Source of the DNA: JAWPMT01 sp965601475
Lineage (GTDB): Bacteria > Bacteroidota > Bacteroidia > Cytophagales > Cyclobacteriaceae
DNA length: 64,000 nt
Assembly (NCBI GenBank): GCA_965601475.1
Contig: OZ271832.1
Coordinates: forward strand, 5,084,001 to 5,148,000
Direction of reading: 5' to 3'
In this document: positions 1-8,193 of the stretch, piece by piece
Numbering within the stretch: position 1 is the stretch's first letter
How the letters are laid out: every line of letters starts with the position of its first letter
Position numbers and translations under genes: made by a program
Notes under the pieces: model-generated
The model's input: only the letters and a program-made list of their open reading frames with translations
Database searches by the model: none
What the model was told of the DNA's origin: nothing

Positions 1-37
1 GGCAAGTCTTGACATGAACCTGACAAAAGCACAATAA
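1..37 (+). CDS. possible C-terminal end of a truncated gene
   Basis: One frame is open from the window edge to a TAA at 35-37 and gives a tail ending LTKAQ. A strong rho-independent terminator follows at 64-91, as expected after a gene end. Eleven residues are too few to identify a family, and the frame could be chance. Confidence 0.3.
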   Translation, partial: ASLDMNLTKAQ

Positions 38-63
38 GCGCTTTTTAGATATTGTATAATGGA

Positions 64-91
64 GCGGCCCGGATTTCGGGCCGCTTTTTTT
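64..91 (+). terminator. rho-independent terminator
   Basis: A perfect 7-bp GC stem (GCGGCCC / GGGCCGC) with a 7-nt loop is followed by seven T residues. The T-run on the + strand says it ends transcription coming from the left edge. Confidence 0.85.
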
Positions 92-270
92 GTTTGTGGA
101 GATGCGCCCCACAATCGCGTGAGTCAAAATGCTCCAGTTGTCTAGGATTGTAGCCAATTCTCAGCCATTTCAGACGACAAATCCACCAAAAACAGAAACT
201 ACTCTCCTGGCACCGGTCAGGTATTTGACAGGCTCTGTTTATCTTGGTTCCTTCCATCAAACAAATTATC

Positions 271-795
271 ATGAAACATCTTTCAACATACGTCATAGCC
301 TTATTGGCAATGAGCTCTATGGCATTCGCGCAGGGAGATCTCAAATTTCCAGGTTTAGACAAGAGCCCCGTAGACATAGCCATTTACAGTGTCGAAAAGC
401 AGCCTGTAGCAAAAGTGATATACGGCCGACCACAGAAGAAGGGTCGTGAGGTCTTTGGAGGACTGGTTTCCTATGGCAAGGTATGGCGTACAGGCGCCAA
501 TGAAGCTGCGGAAATCACCTTCTACAGAGATGTGACGCTTGGCGACAAACAGGTTAGTGCAGGAACCTATGCCTTGTTTACAATTCCCGGGGAGGAAGAG
601 TGGACGGTCATTCTCAATTCACAACTCAATCAATGGGGGAGCTACGGCTACGATCAGTCAAAGGACGTGGCAAGGGCAACAGCCAAGGTAGCTGACCTTT
701 CTGCGGAGGTAGAAGCCTTCGCAATCGTCTTCAGCAATGATGGCATGCTCACTTTCGCCTGGGACAAAACCATGGCGCAGGTGGCGATCAAGTAA
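271..795 (+). CDS. DUF2911 family secreted protein
   Basis: A 174-residue protein of the DUF2911 family, common in Bacteroidota and of unknown biochemical role. The ATG at 271 was chosen over an upstream start because it begins a clean signal peptide ending in MAFAQ, so the product is exported to the periplasm. The family core is clear: GRPQKKGREVFGG, then GKVWRTGANEA, then a TYALFTIPG segment. It is a monocistronic gene between the terminator at 64-91 and a hairpin at 810-834. Function cannot be inferred beyond the family name. Confidence 0.9.
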   Translation: MKHLSTYVIALLAMSSMAFAQGDLKFPGLDKSPVDIAIYSVEKQPVAKVIYGRPQKKGREVFGGLVSYGKVWRTGANEAAEITFYRDVTLGDKQVSAGTYALFTIPGEEEWTVILNSQLNQWGSYGYDQSKDVARATAKVADLSAEVEAFAIVFSNDGMLTFAWDKTMAQVAIK

Positions 796-1233
796 AGAAA
801 AGCAATAAGGGCATGAGTCCATGCGGCTCATGCCTGCTCACTATTGGAGGTGCCTATTGGTTTTGGCTATTTTGCTCGATCGCAGGAGGTCGTTGCAGGA
901 GGAAGCTCCCGGTTTCCCAAATCTAAGCAGCTTGGGCTCCAGATCAATCCAGGTCGAAGTTGTAAGCCGCCACAATCAAAGCGGGCCACAAAGGCGACAT
1001 GTCTAAGATTCTTGGATCCATTGGCCACCTGTCCCAAATTTTACCACTTATGATATTGTCCTGGACCATCGATTACCTATTGGGACTACCGTCCTTAGGT
1101 GTGAGATTACTGTATTTAGGACATTTCGCGCGATGACCAATTTCGTAGCGCACAGACCCAGAGCCGGGCAGTAAAGGCCTGAGAATTTGGAGGACCGGAG
1201 TTTGCTATATCTTCACGGTGAGATACCCAATCC
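796..1233. other. 438-bp intergenic region with one hairpin
   Basis: Just after the DUF2911 stop there is a perfect 8-bp inverted repeat, GGCATGAG at 810-817 and CTCATGCC at 827-834. It is probably a transcription terminator although no T-run follows. The two open frames that span the rest lack family resemblance and have unusual composition, so I see no gene. The AraC promoter must lie near the right end. Confidence 0.5.
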
Positions 1234-2346
1234 ATGAACGCGATCTACTTCACAGGTGTGGGCCAGGCCATTCTGGTATCGGCACTCTTGCTTTCCAAGC
1301 AGCATAGACGACCTGTGGATTTCATTCTTGTCGTGTGGATGGTGCTTAGCGCGTTTCAGCTGGTCTTTTTCTATCTCAATTTTGTTGACGTGGTCGATGC
1401 CTTCCCCCCCAGGCTGATGCTCACGGGAGGACTCATGCAGTTTATCGGGGCTCCGTTATTATTTATTTATATCCGCAGCCTGACCCGGCCATATTGGAAG
1501 CCAAGGGAAATTGTACCCCATGCCATACCCTTTATATTCTTCTTCGTACTTTTCCAGATCCTGTATCAAGGCGGCAACATGTTTGTCAGTGATGGATTTA
1601 TTCATGTGCGGGTAGCCAATGAATTGGCGAAAAACTATTCTTCTTTTCTGGCCTTGACCTCGCTGATCTATCCCCTTGTCAGTTTGCGGGCATTGCGGCA
1701 GCATCGCAGGCAAATTGAAAACGAATTTTCATACAATGAAGAGATTACGCTGAATTGGCTGAATCATTGGGTGATTCTGGAATTGATGGGCTTTGTGATC
1801 AGCTACCTGGTCATATGGGCCGCGGAGTTTGACATTTTGGAATATGTACAAAGCTTCCAGGTACTCGCCGCAATCATCCTGCTCAATGTCTTTATCGTCG
1901 GTTTTTTTGGATTGAAACAACCGATTATTTTCGAAGAGGAAAGGAATGATCAGTCCGAAGAGAAGTATCAGAACTCAAGGCTAGCAGCGGAAAGGGTCAA
2001 AGAGATTGTGGCTACGTTGGAAGGTCACATGGTTAATGACCAGCCCTTTCTTGACCCTAAATTGTCTCTCAATGTGTTGGCCCAGCAGATCAACGTGTCG
2101 AAGCACGACCTCTCGCATGTCCTGAATGAAGGACTGGAAACCAATTTCTACGATTTTGTGAATCGACACCGGGTTCAGTCATTCAAGCAACGCGTTGCCA
2201 GCGGAAAATATGGTCACCTAAGCACACTGGGTTTGGCACTGGATTGTGGATTCAACTCGAAGTCATCTTTCAACCAGGTCTTCAAGAAAATGGAAGGTCT
2301 CACGCCCACTGAGTATAAGAAAACCCTGACCTTACCCGCGCAATAG
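1234..2346 (+). CDS. membrane-anchored AraC-family transcriptional regulator
   Basis: A 370-residue protein with about six to seven hydrophobic segments in residues 1-230, followed by a cytoplasmic AraC helix-turn-helix domain at about 260-370. The DNA-binding part shows the family pattern, with LSLNVLAQQINVS as first helix-turn-helix and a second one ending GFNSKSSFNQVFKK and GLTPTEYK. Bacteroidota use such proteins as one-piece membrane sensors. The FtsX-like permease gene follows 66 bp downstream on the same strand, so that gene is the likely target. The protein at 34427-35545 has the same architecture. The ligand is unknown. Confidence 0.88.
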   Translation: MNAIYFTGVGQAILVSALLLSKQHRRPVDFILVVWMVLSAFQLVFFYLNFVDVVDAFPPRLMLTGGLMQFIGAPLLFIYIRSLTRPYWKPREIVPHAIPFIFFFVLFQILYQGGNMFVSDGFIHVRVANELAKNYSSFLALTSLIYPLVSLRALRQHRRQIENEFSYNEEITLNWLNHWVILELMGFVISYLVIWAAEFDILEYVQSFQVLAAIILLNVFIVGFFGLKQPIIFEEERNDQSEEKYQNSRLAAERVKEIVATLEGHMVNDQPFLDPKLSLNVLAQQINVSKHDLSHVLNEGLETNFYDFVNRHRVQSFKQRVASGKYGHLSTLGLALDCGFNSKSSFNQVFKKMEGLTPTEYKKTLTLPAQ

Positions 2347-2368
2347 GTCCAAATGGGTCGGTTTGGAC
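2347..2368 (+). terminator. hairpin between regulator and permease genes
   Basis: A perfect 7-bp inverted repeat, GTCCAAA (2347-2353) and TTTGGAC (2362-2368), starts immediately after the AraC stop codon. A T-rich but interrupted stretch follows. It may be a weak terminator or a processing site that separates regulator and permease expression. Confidence 0.4.
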
Positions 2369-2412
2369 GCTCGGCCTTTCGTTTTGACTGAGTTTTGGTA
2401 AAAAAACTCAAG

Positions 2413-4761
2413 ATGAAAACTTTCAATTTTTTTGCGGCAATACGTGCATGGCGTGATAGCTGGATCTACGTGCTCGCCAATGTGCTTAGCCTGGGTGTGG
2501 GTTTTTCGATCTGCACCATTGGCTATTTCAATTTGGACTTCAATTACAATTTCAATGCGTTCTTTCCGAATGCCTCGGAAGTGTATAAGGTGAATTCGGT
2601 CCTGGAAAGCCCGTCGGGTGTCCGCACCTCAAGTGCAAGTCCTTTTGCGCTGGCAGCGCAATTTACAGATGGGCAGGATGTTCGGGCTTCGAGGATCACC
2701 TATGGCTCAGGCGTTTCGCGGGTAGAAGATAGGCTGTTCAGCGAACGTGTGGGCTATTGCGACCCTGGATTTCTCGAGATGTTTCCATTTGGCACCAGTG
2801 ACGGTAGGATTGCCGGACTCACCAGCACGAAGGAAGTGATTTTACATCGGCGCACTGCGGATCGCCTTTTTCCCGACGGCAAGGCAGTGGGCCAGGACCT
2901 GGAGATGGAGATTCAGGGTCATCGCACGACCTTCCGGGTCAGGCAAGTCATTGAAAAATATCCCGAAAACACCAGTTTCTATTTCACGGTACTGCTCCAC
3001 ATGGAAGTGTACGAAAATCTACATGCCCTGACGGCCACTGATTGGTCCCATCGTATCGATGCAACTTTTGTGCAGGGTGAAATGGCCCCAGGAGGCTTGG
3101 TGGATGAACTCAACGCATTCCTGGATTTTCAAAACAGGGAAGAAGGTCTGAAGGTGCTGCGATATGAGTTGATGGACGCCAGGGAATGGCCATCGCATGC
3201 TTCCTCCTTGTTAGACAATGTCTTTAGACATGGCCTGCATCCCGCTTCGGTTTTGGGTACTGTGAGCTCTGCCATCTTTGTATTGCTATTGGCTTGCTTC
3301 AATTTCATCAATACGAACCTGGCGCTGGCAGGGAAACGGATGAAACAAATGGCGGTGAAGAAGGTGATGGGAGCAGGAAAACGAGAGATCCTCGTTCAAC
3401 TGTTGGTTGAAAATACGCTACTTGTGGTAATGGCACTGGGGGTCTCAGTAGCGATTTCCTACTTTCTTTTTCCGTATTACAATGCGATGTTCCCGTTCAA
3501 CATCGTCCAGATGGACTTCATCCAAATGGGTCCGTTTCTGGGTTTTACCCTGCTGTTGGTCAGCATTGTGGTGTTGGCTTCGTCGCTGTATCCAAGCCGG
3601 TTTATCAATAAGGTTCCGCTGCTTAGCGTATTTCGAGGCAGTTGGCAACAGGCCTCCAACCGCAGAATATTGGCGGTATTGCTAGCGTTGCAATTCATAA
3701 TATGCTTTTACAATATTTTCAGTCTTTTGATTTTCTCGGAAAATGCCGGATATCAAAGAAATATGGATAGGGGCTATGATGTGGAAAGTGTACTCAACGT
3801 TCCGGCCGGTACAAGTCAGCAGCAGCGCGTATTGAAGGCGGCGTTGGAAGCAGAACCCCTCATCGAGCAAGTGGCAAGTACAGCGCATGTTATCGGTTTC
3901 AATCATGATCAGGTGGATGTGGCTTTTGGCGGAGCCGTCCACTCCGTTGCGATGTTTGGGGTGGGAAATGAATACATGGAGACGCTTGGCGTGGAGCTCA
4001 TAGAAGGGCGTGACTTTCGATCCAATGAATCGCCTGGAAACACCATTCTCGTCAACGAAACCTTCAAAGAATTGGTAGGTCAGGAAGTACTGGACCAAAA
4101 TCTTCGTTTTGAAACAACGTCATATCGGGTGGTGGGTGTTGTGAAGGATTTCAACCTGAGAACAATCCTATTGAAGAATAAGATCAAGCCTACAGTGATC
4201 ATGCTGTCGTCGGACTCACTGCTAGCCCATAGTGTCGTTTCCTTTGATAAGAAGAATGCTCATGTTGTCGATGATGCGGTCAAGGCGGTCTGGTATGAGC
4301 TCTTTCCGGATCAGCTCTACAAGGGCTATTTCCAGGAAAAGGTGTTGCGCCCGCTTGAGGAAACCAACAACATCATTTTGAACATCAATTCGTTCGTGGC
4401 TGTTGCGGCATTGTTGATTTCAATCATTGGATTATACTCTGCAGTATCGTTGAGTGTGCAAAGGCGCATTAAGGAATTTGGCGTACGCAAGGTCCTTGGT
4501 GCCAGTACCTGGGGTATTGCCTACCTGCTCAATAAGGATTTGATCTTGATTCTTGCCGTGGCTGGAGCCATCGGTTTGACCAGCGGATATTTCTTCATCG
4601 ACAATTTGTTGGACATTATTTACGCCTACCATCTGGAAATTGGTGTGAGACACTTTCTTTTTCCGATACTTGCGGTCGCTTCAGCTGTTTTGATTGCGAT
4701 AGGCACCAAGGTGCACCATGCCGCAAATGCAAATCCTGTTGAACAATTGAGAGCCGAATAA
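2413..4761 (+). CDS. FtsX/MacB-type ABC transporter permease
   Basis: A 782-residue permease with the duplicated MacB/FtsX layout. It has an N-terminal membrane helix (about 16-38), a periplasmic MacB core domain, an FtsX block of three helices near residues 275-410, a second periplasmic domain, and a final FtsX block of three helices near 660-780. Each FtsX block starts with the typical coupling sequence (MKQMAVKKVMGAGKREI and RIKEFGVRKVLGAS). In Bacteroidota these proteins work with a separate ATPase in export or mechanotransmission at the envelope, but no ATPase gene is adjacent. I chose the ATG at 2413 over a TTG 18 bp upstream because it gives the usual short basic N-terminus. Confidence 0.9.
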   Translation: MKTFNFFAAIRAWRDSWIYVLANVLSLGVGFSICTIGYFNLDFNYNFNAFFPNASEVYKVNSVLESPSGVRTSSASPFALAAQFTDGQDVRASRITYGSGVSRVEDRLFSERVGYCDPGFLEMFPFGTSDGRIAGLTSTKEVILHRRTADRLFPDGKAVGQDLEMEIQGHRTTFRVRQVIEKYPENTSFYFTVLLHMEVYENLHALTATDWSHRIDATFVQGEMAPGGLVDELNAFLDFQNREEGLKVLRYELMDAREWPSHASSLLDNVFRHGLHPASVLGTVSSAIFVLLLACFNFINTNLALAGKRMKQMAVKKVMGAGKREILVQLLVENTLLVVMALGVSVAISYFLFPYYNAMFPFNIVQMDFIQMGPFLGFTLLLVSIVVLASSLYPSRFINKVPLLSVFRGSWQQASNRRILAVLLALQFIICFYNIFSLLIFSENAGYQRNMDRGYDVESVLNVPAGTSQQQRVLKAALEAEPLIEQVASTAHVIGFNHDQVDVAFGGAVHSVAMFGVGNEYMETLGVELIEGRDFRSNESPGNTILVNETFKELVGQEVLDQNLRFETTSYRVVGVVKDFNLRTILLKNKIKPTVIMLSSDSLLAHSVVSFDKKNAHVVDDAVKAVWYELFPDQLYKGYFQEKVLRPLEETNNIILNINSFVAVAALLISIIGLYSAVSLSVQRRIKEFGVRKVLGASTWGIAYLLNKDLILILAVAGAIGLTSGYFFIDNLLDIIYAYHLEIGVRHFLFPILAVASAVLIAIGTKVHHAANANPVEQLRAE

Positions 4762-4763
4762 AC

Positions 4764-5183
4764 ATGAAATATCTTATCCTAGCTACATTGGTCTTTGTGT
4801 CTATCATGGCCACGGGCCAGTCTACCGATACCCTGAGGGTCAAGGTTAGTAACATTGAGGAAATCAAAGGTGCCATTATGATGGCGGTCTACGACAAGGA
4901 GGAATTGTTCATGGGTAAAGAGGCCGTGGCCAGCGCACGTGTCCCTGTTGAAAACCACGAACAGTGGATCGCATTTGACAATTTGACCTATGGAGAATAT
5001 GCCGTGATCACTTACCATGACGTCAATGGAAATGGTGAATTGGATACCAACTTTTTCAAGATACCGAAAGAGCCTTACGGTTTTTCCAATGTCGATGGCG
5101 GTTGGATCAATATACCGAGTTATAAGAAGTCGCGGTTTGATTTCACCAAACAAAAAAAGTCGATTGAGATTGCGCTGAAGTAA
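4764..5183 (+). CDS. DUF2141 domain secreted protein
   Basis: A 139-residue protein with an N-terminal signal peptide (cleavage probably after IMATGQ) and a DUF2141 domain. The diagnostic part is the DVNGNGELDTNFFKIPKEPYGFSN stretch (given here as two adjoining pieces, DVNGNGELD and TNFFKIPKEPYGFSN) at about residues 90-113. The fold is probably an immunoglobulin-like beta sandwich in the periplasm, and its function is unknown. It starts 2 bp after the permease stop, so the two are surely cotranscribed. A strong terminator follows. Confidence 0.88.
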   Translation: MKYLILATLVFVSIMATGQSTDTLRVKVSNIEEIKGAIMMAVYDKEELFMGKEAVASARVPVENHEQWIAFDNLTYGEYAVITYHDVNGNGELDTNFFKIPKEPYGFSNVDGGWINIPSYKKSRFDFTKQKKSIEIALK

Positions 5184-5221
5184 GCCGCGGAGCTTCTCAC
5201 CCAGGCGTTGTCATGACTTTT

Positions 5222-5260
5222 CCGGCCGGTGCATTGCAAATGCACCGGCCGGCTTCGTTT
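5222..5260 (+). terminator. rho-independent terminator after the permease operon
   Basis: A perfect 12-bp stem, CCGGCCGGTGCA (5222-5233) with TGCACCGGCCGG (5241-5252), around a 7-nt loop, followed by CTTCGTTTT. It closes the AraC-permease-DUF2141 unit. Confidence 0.85.
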
Positions 5261-5330
5261 TGATCTTATTGCGGAAGCTCTTTCTGTGTCTAGAATGTCG
5301 TCTCAGATCAGAAGACTCAAGGCAATGATC

Positions 5331-5510
5331 CTGTACACCTTTTTTCTATACGCACTTCTTTGGTGTACAGGCAGCGGCATACTTTCTTGTACACCCTCTT
5401 CCAAAAAAATATTTGGTGGTGTACAGTGCTGTACACCACAGTGAATTTTTTTTTCGAACGGTGTACAGGGCTGTACACCAAAACAAAAATTGATTAGAAA
5501 GGGTGTAAAG
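5331..5510. repeat. array of TGTACA palindromes with constant 22-bp spacers
   Basis: Eight 9-bp half-sites alternate as CTGTACACC and its complement GGTGTACAG. They lie at 5331, 5362, 5387 (first base T), 5418, 5429, 5460, 5471 and 5502 (one change, GGTGTAAAG). Every facing pair is separated by exactly 22 bp. Back-to-back pairs are 2 bp apart, giving a 20-bp palindrome, except one junction that carries 14 extra bases. The period is therefore 42 bp. The four 22-bp spacers differ in sequence and are AT-rich. The array lies between convergent genes, so it is not an ordinary promoter operator. No protein-coding reading is consistent, because the 14-bp insertion breaks frame. Confidence 0.85.
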
Positions 5511-5738
5511 TCTTGTATTGCTCGGAAAAACGGATGAATCCAGGATTAAGGAATGCAGGACTGCCTTTTCTCCGTAGGTGTGTGGGCTGCAGTGAAGTAG
5601 TGCGTGTGTGTTCAACAGCCTGCCAGGAAAGATTAGCCCATTTCCTGGTGCAAGGGTTTAGTATTTTGGGAAGAACAGGAAAGGAATCATGTGGCCGTCG
5701 CTTTGCGCGTGGGCGGCATCAACAGAGGGTCCTGAAGA

Positions 5739-5830
5739 GGTCGCCTAGACGGGGTCGCCCTAGACGGGGTCGCCCAGACGGGGTCGCCCAGACGGGGTCG
5801 CCCAGACGGGGTCGCCCAGACAGGGTCACC
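5739..5830. repeat. GC-rich 14-bp tandem repeat, about 6.5 copies
   Basis: The heptamer GGTCGCC (last copy GGTCACC) recurs at 5739, 5753, 5768, 5782, 5796, 5810 and 5824, joined by YAGACGG. The spacing is 14, 15, 14, 14, 14 and 14 bp. Each unit contains the mini-palindrome GGG-TCG-CCC. The composition is far more GC-rich than the neighbouring AT-rich palindrome array. A 14-bp period cannot encode a regular peptide repeat, and the single 15-bp unit shifts frame, so it is non-coding. Confidence 0.85.
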
Positions 5831-5875
5831 TTTGTTCAGCTCACCTGATGTACGTGGATGAAAGGAGAGAAGGGC

Positions 5876-6034
5876 TTAGTAAGGCTTGTAAATGCTCAGG
5901 CTGTAGAAATTCTCCGCGAGTGTAGTAATGACGGCTTGGTCTTCCAGGAGGAATAGACTCATCAACATGGCGTAAACCGAAATGAGCAGGGCCATTTTCA
6001 GTTTTGTTCTTTTTGTGCTAGCAGTTTGACTCAT
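5876..6034 (-). CDS. possible small membrane protein
   Basis: A 52-residue frame with a basic N-terminus (MSQTASTKRTKLK), one hydrophobic helix of about 20 residues and a short tail. Start, charge pattern and helix look natural for a small inner-membrane protein, but no family is recognised and there is no Shine-Dalgarno sequence. It sits upstream of the bidirectional hairpin at 6164-6193 and could be read from its own promoter there. A chance frame cannot be excluded. Confidence 0.4.
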   Translation of the reverse strand: MSQTASTKRTKLKMALLISVYAMLMSLFLLEDQAVITTLAENFYSLSIYKPY

Positions 6035-6163
6035 GGCAGTGTTGTACTTGGTAAAGTTCATTCAAATCTTGACATAAGTCAAAAAAAATGCCAAAAGACC
6101 TCAAAATGAGTTGAAAAATTTACAGATTCCTCAATTTCGGGTCACGCTGGCTGGGAAAAAACG

Positions 6164-6193
6164 AAAAAGGGAGCTCATTTGAGCTCCCTTTTT
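6164..6193. terminator. bidirectional rho-independent terminator
   Basis: A symmetric hairpin reads AAAAAGGGAGCTC, a 4-nt loop, then GAGCTCCCTTTTT. It has A- and T-tracts on both sides, so it works in both directions. It lies 30 bp beyond the stop of the YHS gene on the minus strand. Confidence 0.85.
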
Positions 6194-6222
6194 ATATAAA
6201 TCCCATTTGTTTGGCTACCTCA

Positions 6223-6675
6223 TCAATTGGCTGTAAGCTCTTCCCATTTCTTGTCTGCTACCACTTTGTTGATTTCCGGGTCTTTCTCCCATGCTGTCTT
6301 GCCATTGAAAAACGCCCGGACTTCGAAGAACAGTAACTTGCCATCCTGGATCTTGTATTGGTTGAAGTCGGGTCGGATCCAGTTACCATGTGTTAGCGCT
6401 ATGGCACACCAACCATTGTATGCCGGTATATATTTCTCAGGATTTGAACGAAACTTATTGAGGTTTTCCTGTGTGGAGAATTTCAATTTCAGGTCCTCAT
6501 ATTGGTAGGCATATTGCTCATCTCCCTTTACAGGAGCAGCATTGGTTTCAAAATACGATACCAGATCGTTGCCGTCAAATGCGAACTCCTCCTGTATAGA
6601 AGGATACTTTGCTTGTGCGACGCTTACAACGAAAACTGCTGTGAATAAGATGCTGGTCAGAATTAGTCTTTTCAT
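6223..6675 (-). CDS. YHS domain-containing secreted protein
   Basis: A 150-residue protein with a signal peptide (through VAQA, about residue 22). Its YHS-type domain has the usual order: GNDLVSYFE near residue 35, then YQYEDLKLKFSTQENLNKF, then NPEKYIPAYNGWCAIAL. YHS domains occur in metal-handling and heavy-metal transport proteins, and this stand-alone exported version is common in Bacteroidota. The single conserved Cys sits in GWCAIA. Its role is unknown, and metal binding is an inference from the family. It is a single gene with its own terminator. Confidence 0.85.
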   Translation of the reverse strand: MKRLILTSILFTAVFVVSVAQAKYPSIQEEFAFDGNDLVSYFETNAAPVKGDEQYAYQYEDLKLKFSTQENLNKFRSNPEKYIPAYNGWCAIALTHGNWIRPDFNQYKIQDGKLLFFEVRAFFNGKTAWEKDPEINKVVADKKWEELTAN

Positions 6676-6771
6676 TTCACTCTTTGTCTATTACACATCT
6701 AGGAACTGGCCGTAATAAATAATGTTACGTTTATGATGCAAAAAAATCGGCAATCCATTGCGTTGGGTAGT

Positions 6772-8193
6772 CTATACGACAAAAATGCCCGCCAGAATAT
6801 AGAGCAGGAAGGCGATACCACCTGTAAGGAGGGCGTAGGGCAGTTGTGTACGGACATGTTCGATGTGCTCAGTACCGGAGGCCATCGAGCTGATCAAGGT
6901 CGTATCCGATATGGGCGAACAGTGGTCGCCAAAGACCCCACCGCCAAGTACCGCGGCAATCATGATGTAGGGGTTGATGCCTATGGCCTGGGCCAGGGGT
7001 ACGCCAATCGAAAGCATGATTGCAAATGTGCCCCAGGAGGTCCCGGTCGCAAATGCCACAAAGCAACTGATAGCAAAGATCAATGCGGGAGCCAGTGCGG
7101 GGGACAGCCAGGCTTTGGTGCTTTCGGCAACATATAACCCGGTTTTCAGCTCTCCGCAGATGTTCCCAATGGCAAAGGCCAGTACCATGAGTATGGCCAT
7201 CACCAACATATCACTCATGCCTTTTAGGGATTCTTCGAAGAAGCTCTTCACGTTAATGACTTTTTGCGCTCCAAAGAATATCCCTGCAAATACCACTGCG
7301 GTCACTACAGCCGAGAGCACGGCACTTGACCCGGAACCATTGCCAATGGCATGCCATATCTTTCCTCCAAGACCCGGGATTTCCTCAGCACCCGCCCACC
7401 CGGATTGAATTAGGTATAGGGGCATGGAGAGGATCATTATCAGTAGGGGAAGGACCATGTTGATGGGCTTTCCATCAGTAGCTGATTCCTCGACTTCTTC
7501 CTCATCTTCTTCAGTTCTCCGTGCTTCAGCTGTTTTCATAGGCCCGTAGCTTTTGCCTGAGAGCGCCAGGTAGAAAAGCAGTATTAACGTCAGTATGGGG
7601 TAGAAATTAAAGGGGATGGAATACACCAGCGCCTGAAATGGGTCAAGGTATTGGTAGGCTGCGAGCAATCCCATGACGTAGGCGCCCCAGGCATTGACAG
7701 GAAAAAGGATGCATGATGGCGCTGAGCTGGAATCCGCGAGATAAGCTAATTTTTCTTTTGCAATCTTATACCGCTTGAATAATGGCTGGAAAGCAGTGCC
7801 AACTGTCAGTATGGAAATATTGGATTCTATGAATATCAGGAACCCGGTGAGGCCAGCAGCTACCTGCAGTCTGGACTCAGGCCGTTTGCTTTTTTCCAGT
7901 CGCCGCTGAATGAACTGGATAAACCCAGCCATGCCGTTGGCTTTTCGGATGAGTTGGATCAACGCACCGATCAGCAGCGTGAAGATGATGGTGCGTGTAT
8001 TACCCTCGCTTTGCATCACAGTAACCATAGATCCAACCGTAGACAGGAAAGCGGTAAATGGATTTCCACCGTCTATGATCAACCAACCTGTGAAGATGCC
8101 CAGCAGAAGGGAGAAGATGACTTGTTTTGTCCTGATGGCCAGGGCGATGGCGAGGACGGGAGGCAGCAATGACCAAATACCGTATTCACTCAT
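6772..8193 (-). CDS. Na+/H+ antiporter, NhaC family
   Basis: A 473-residue polytopic inner-membrane protein with about 11-12 hydrophobic segments and a charged loop rich in Glu near residues 222-240. The family signature near the end, GGGVFGDHCSPISDTTLISS, is complete, as is FATGTSWGTF before it. NhaC proteins exchange Na+ for H+ or, in some members, dicarboxylates such as malate and lactate, so the exact substrate is open. The ATG overlaps the stop of the upstream DUF4136 lipoprotein gene by 4 bp (ATGA), which shows translational coupling in one operon. Confidence 0.9.
   Translation of the reverse strand: MSEYGIWSLLPPVLAIALAIRTKQVIFSLLLGIFTGWLIIDGGNPFTAFLSTVGSMVTVMQSEGNTRTIIFTLLIGALIQLIRKANGMAGFIQFIQRRLEKSKRPESRLQVAAGLTGFLIFIESNISILTVGTAFQPLFKRYKIAKEKLAYLADSSSAPSCILFPVNAWGAYVMGLLAAYQYLDPFQALVYSIPFNFYPILTLILLFYLALSGKSYGPMKTAEARRTEEDEEEVEESATDGKPINMVLPLLIMILSMPLYLIQSGWAGAEEIPGLGGKIWHAIGNGSGSSAVLSAVVTAVVFAGIFFGAQKVINVKSFFEESLKGMSDMLVMAILMVLAFAIGNICGELKTGLYVAESTKAWLSPALAPALIFAISCFVAFATGTSWGTFAIMLSIGVPLAQAIGINPYIMIAAVLGGGVFGDHCSPISDTTLISSMASGTEHIEHVRTQLPYALLTGGIAFLLYILAGIFVV

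Noticed and set aside
821..1053. Two short + frames after the DUF2911 gene
   Set aside because: They begin inside or next to the 810-834 hairpin, overlap each other, and have no family or conserved composition.
3682..4098. 138-residue antisense frame inside the permease gene
   Set aside because: The opposite strand encodes an unbroken FtsX/MacB permease; the antisense frame has no domain or start signal.
5331..5510. CRISPR array
   Set aside because: The 20-bp repeats are perfect palindromes and the spacers only 22 bp, shorter than CRISPR spacers. The array starts and ends with half-repeats, and no cas genes are present in the window.
5513..5848. 111-residue + strand frame over the 14-bp repeat
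   Set aside because: The 14-bp period and the single 15-bp unit shift frame, the product is dominated by Arg, Gly and Pro from GC-rich repeats, and no family or start signal is seen.
6733..7408. Antisense frames inside the NhaC gene
   Set aside because: These are reading-frame shadows of a clearly recognised transporter with intact signature motifs.
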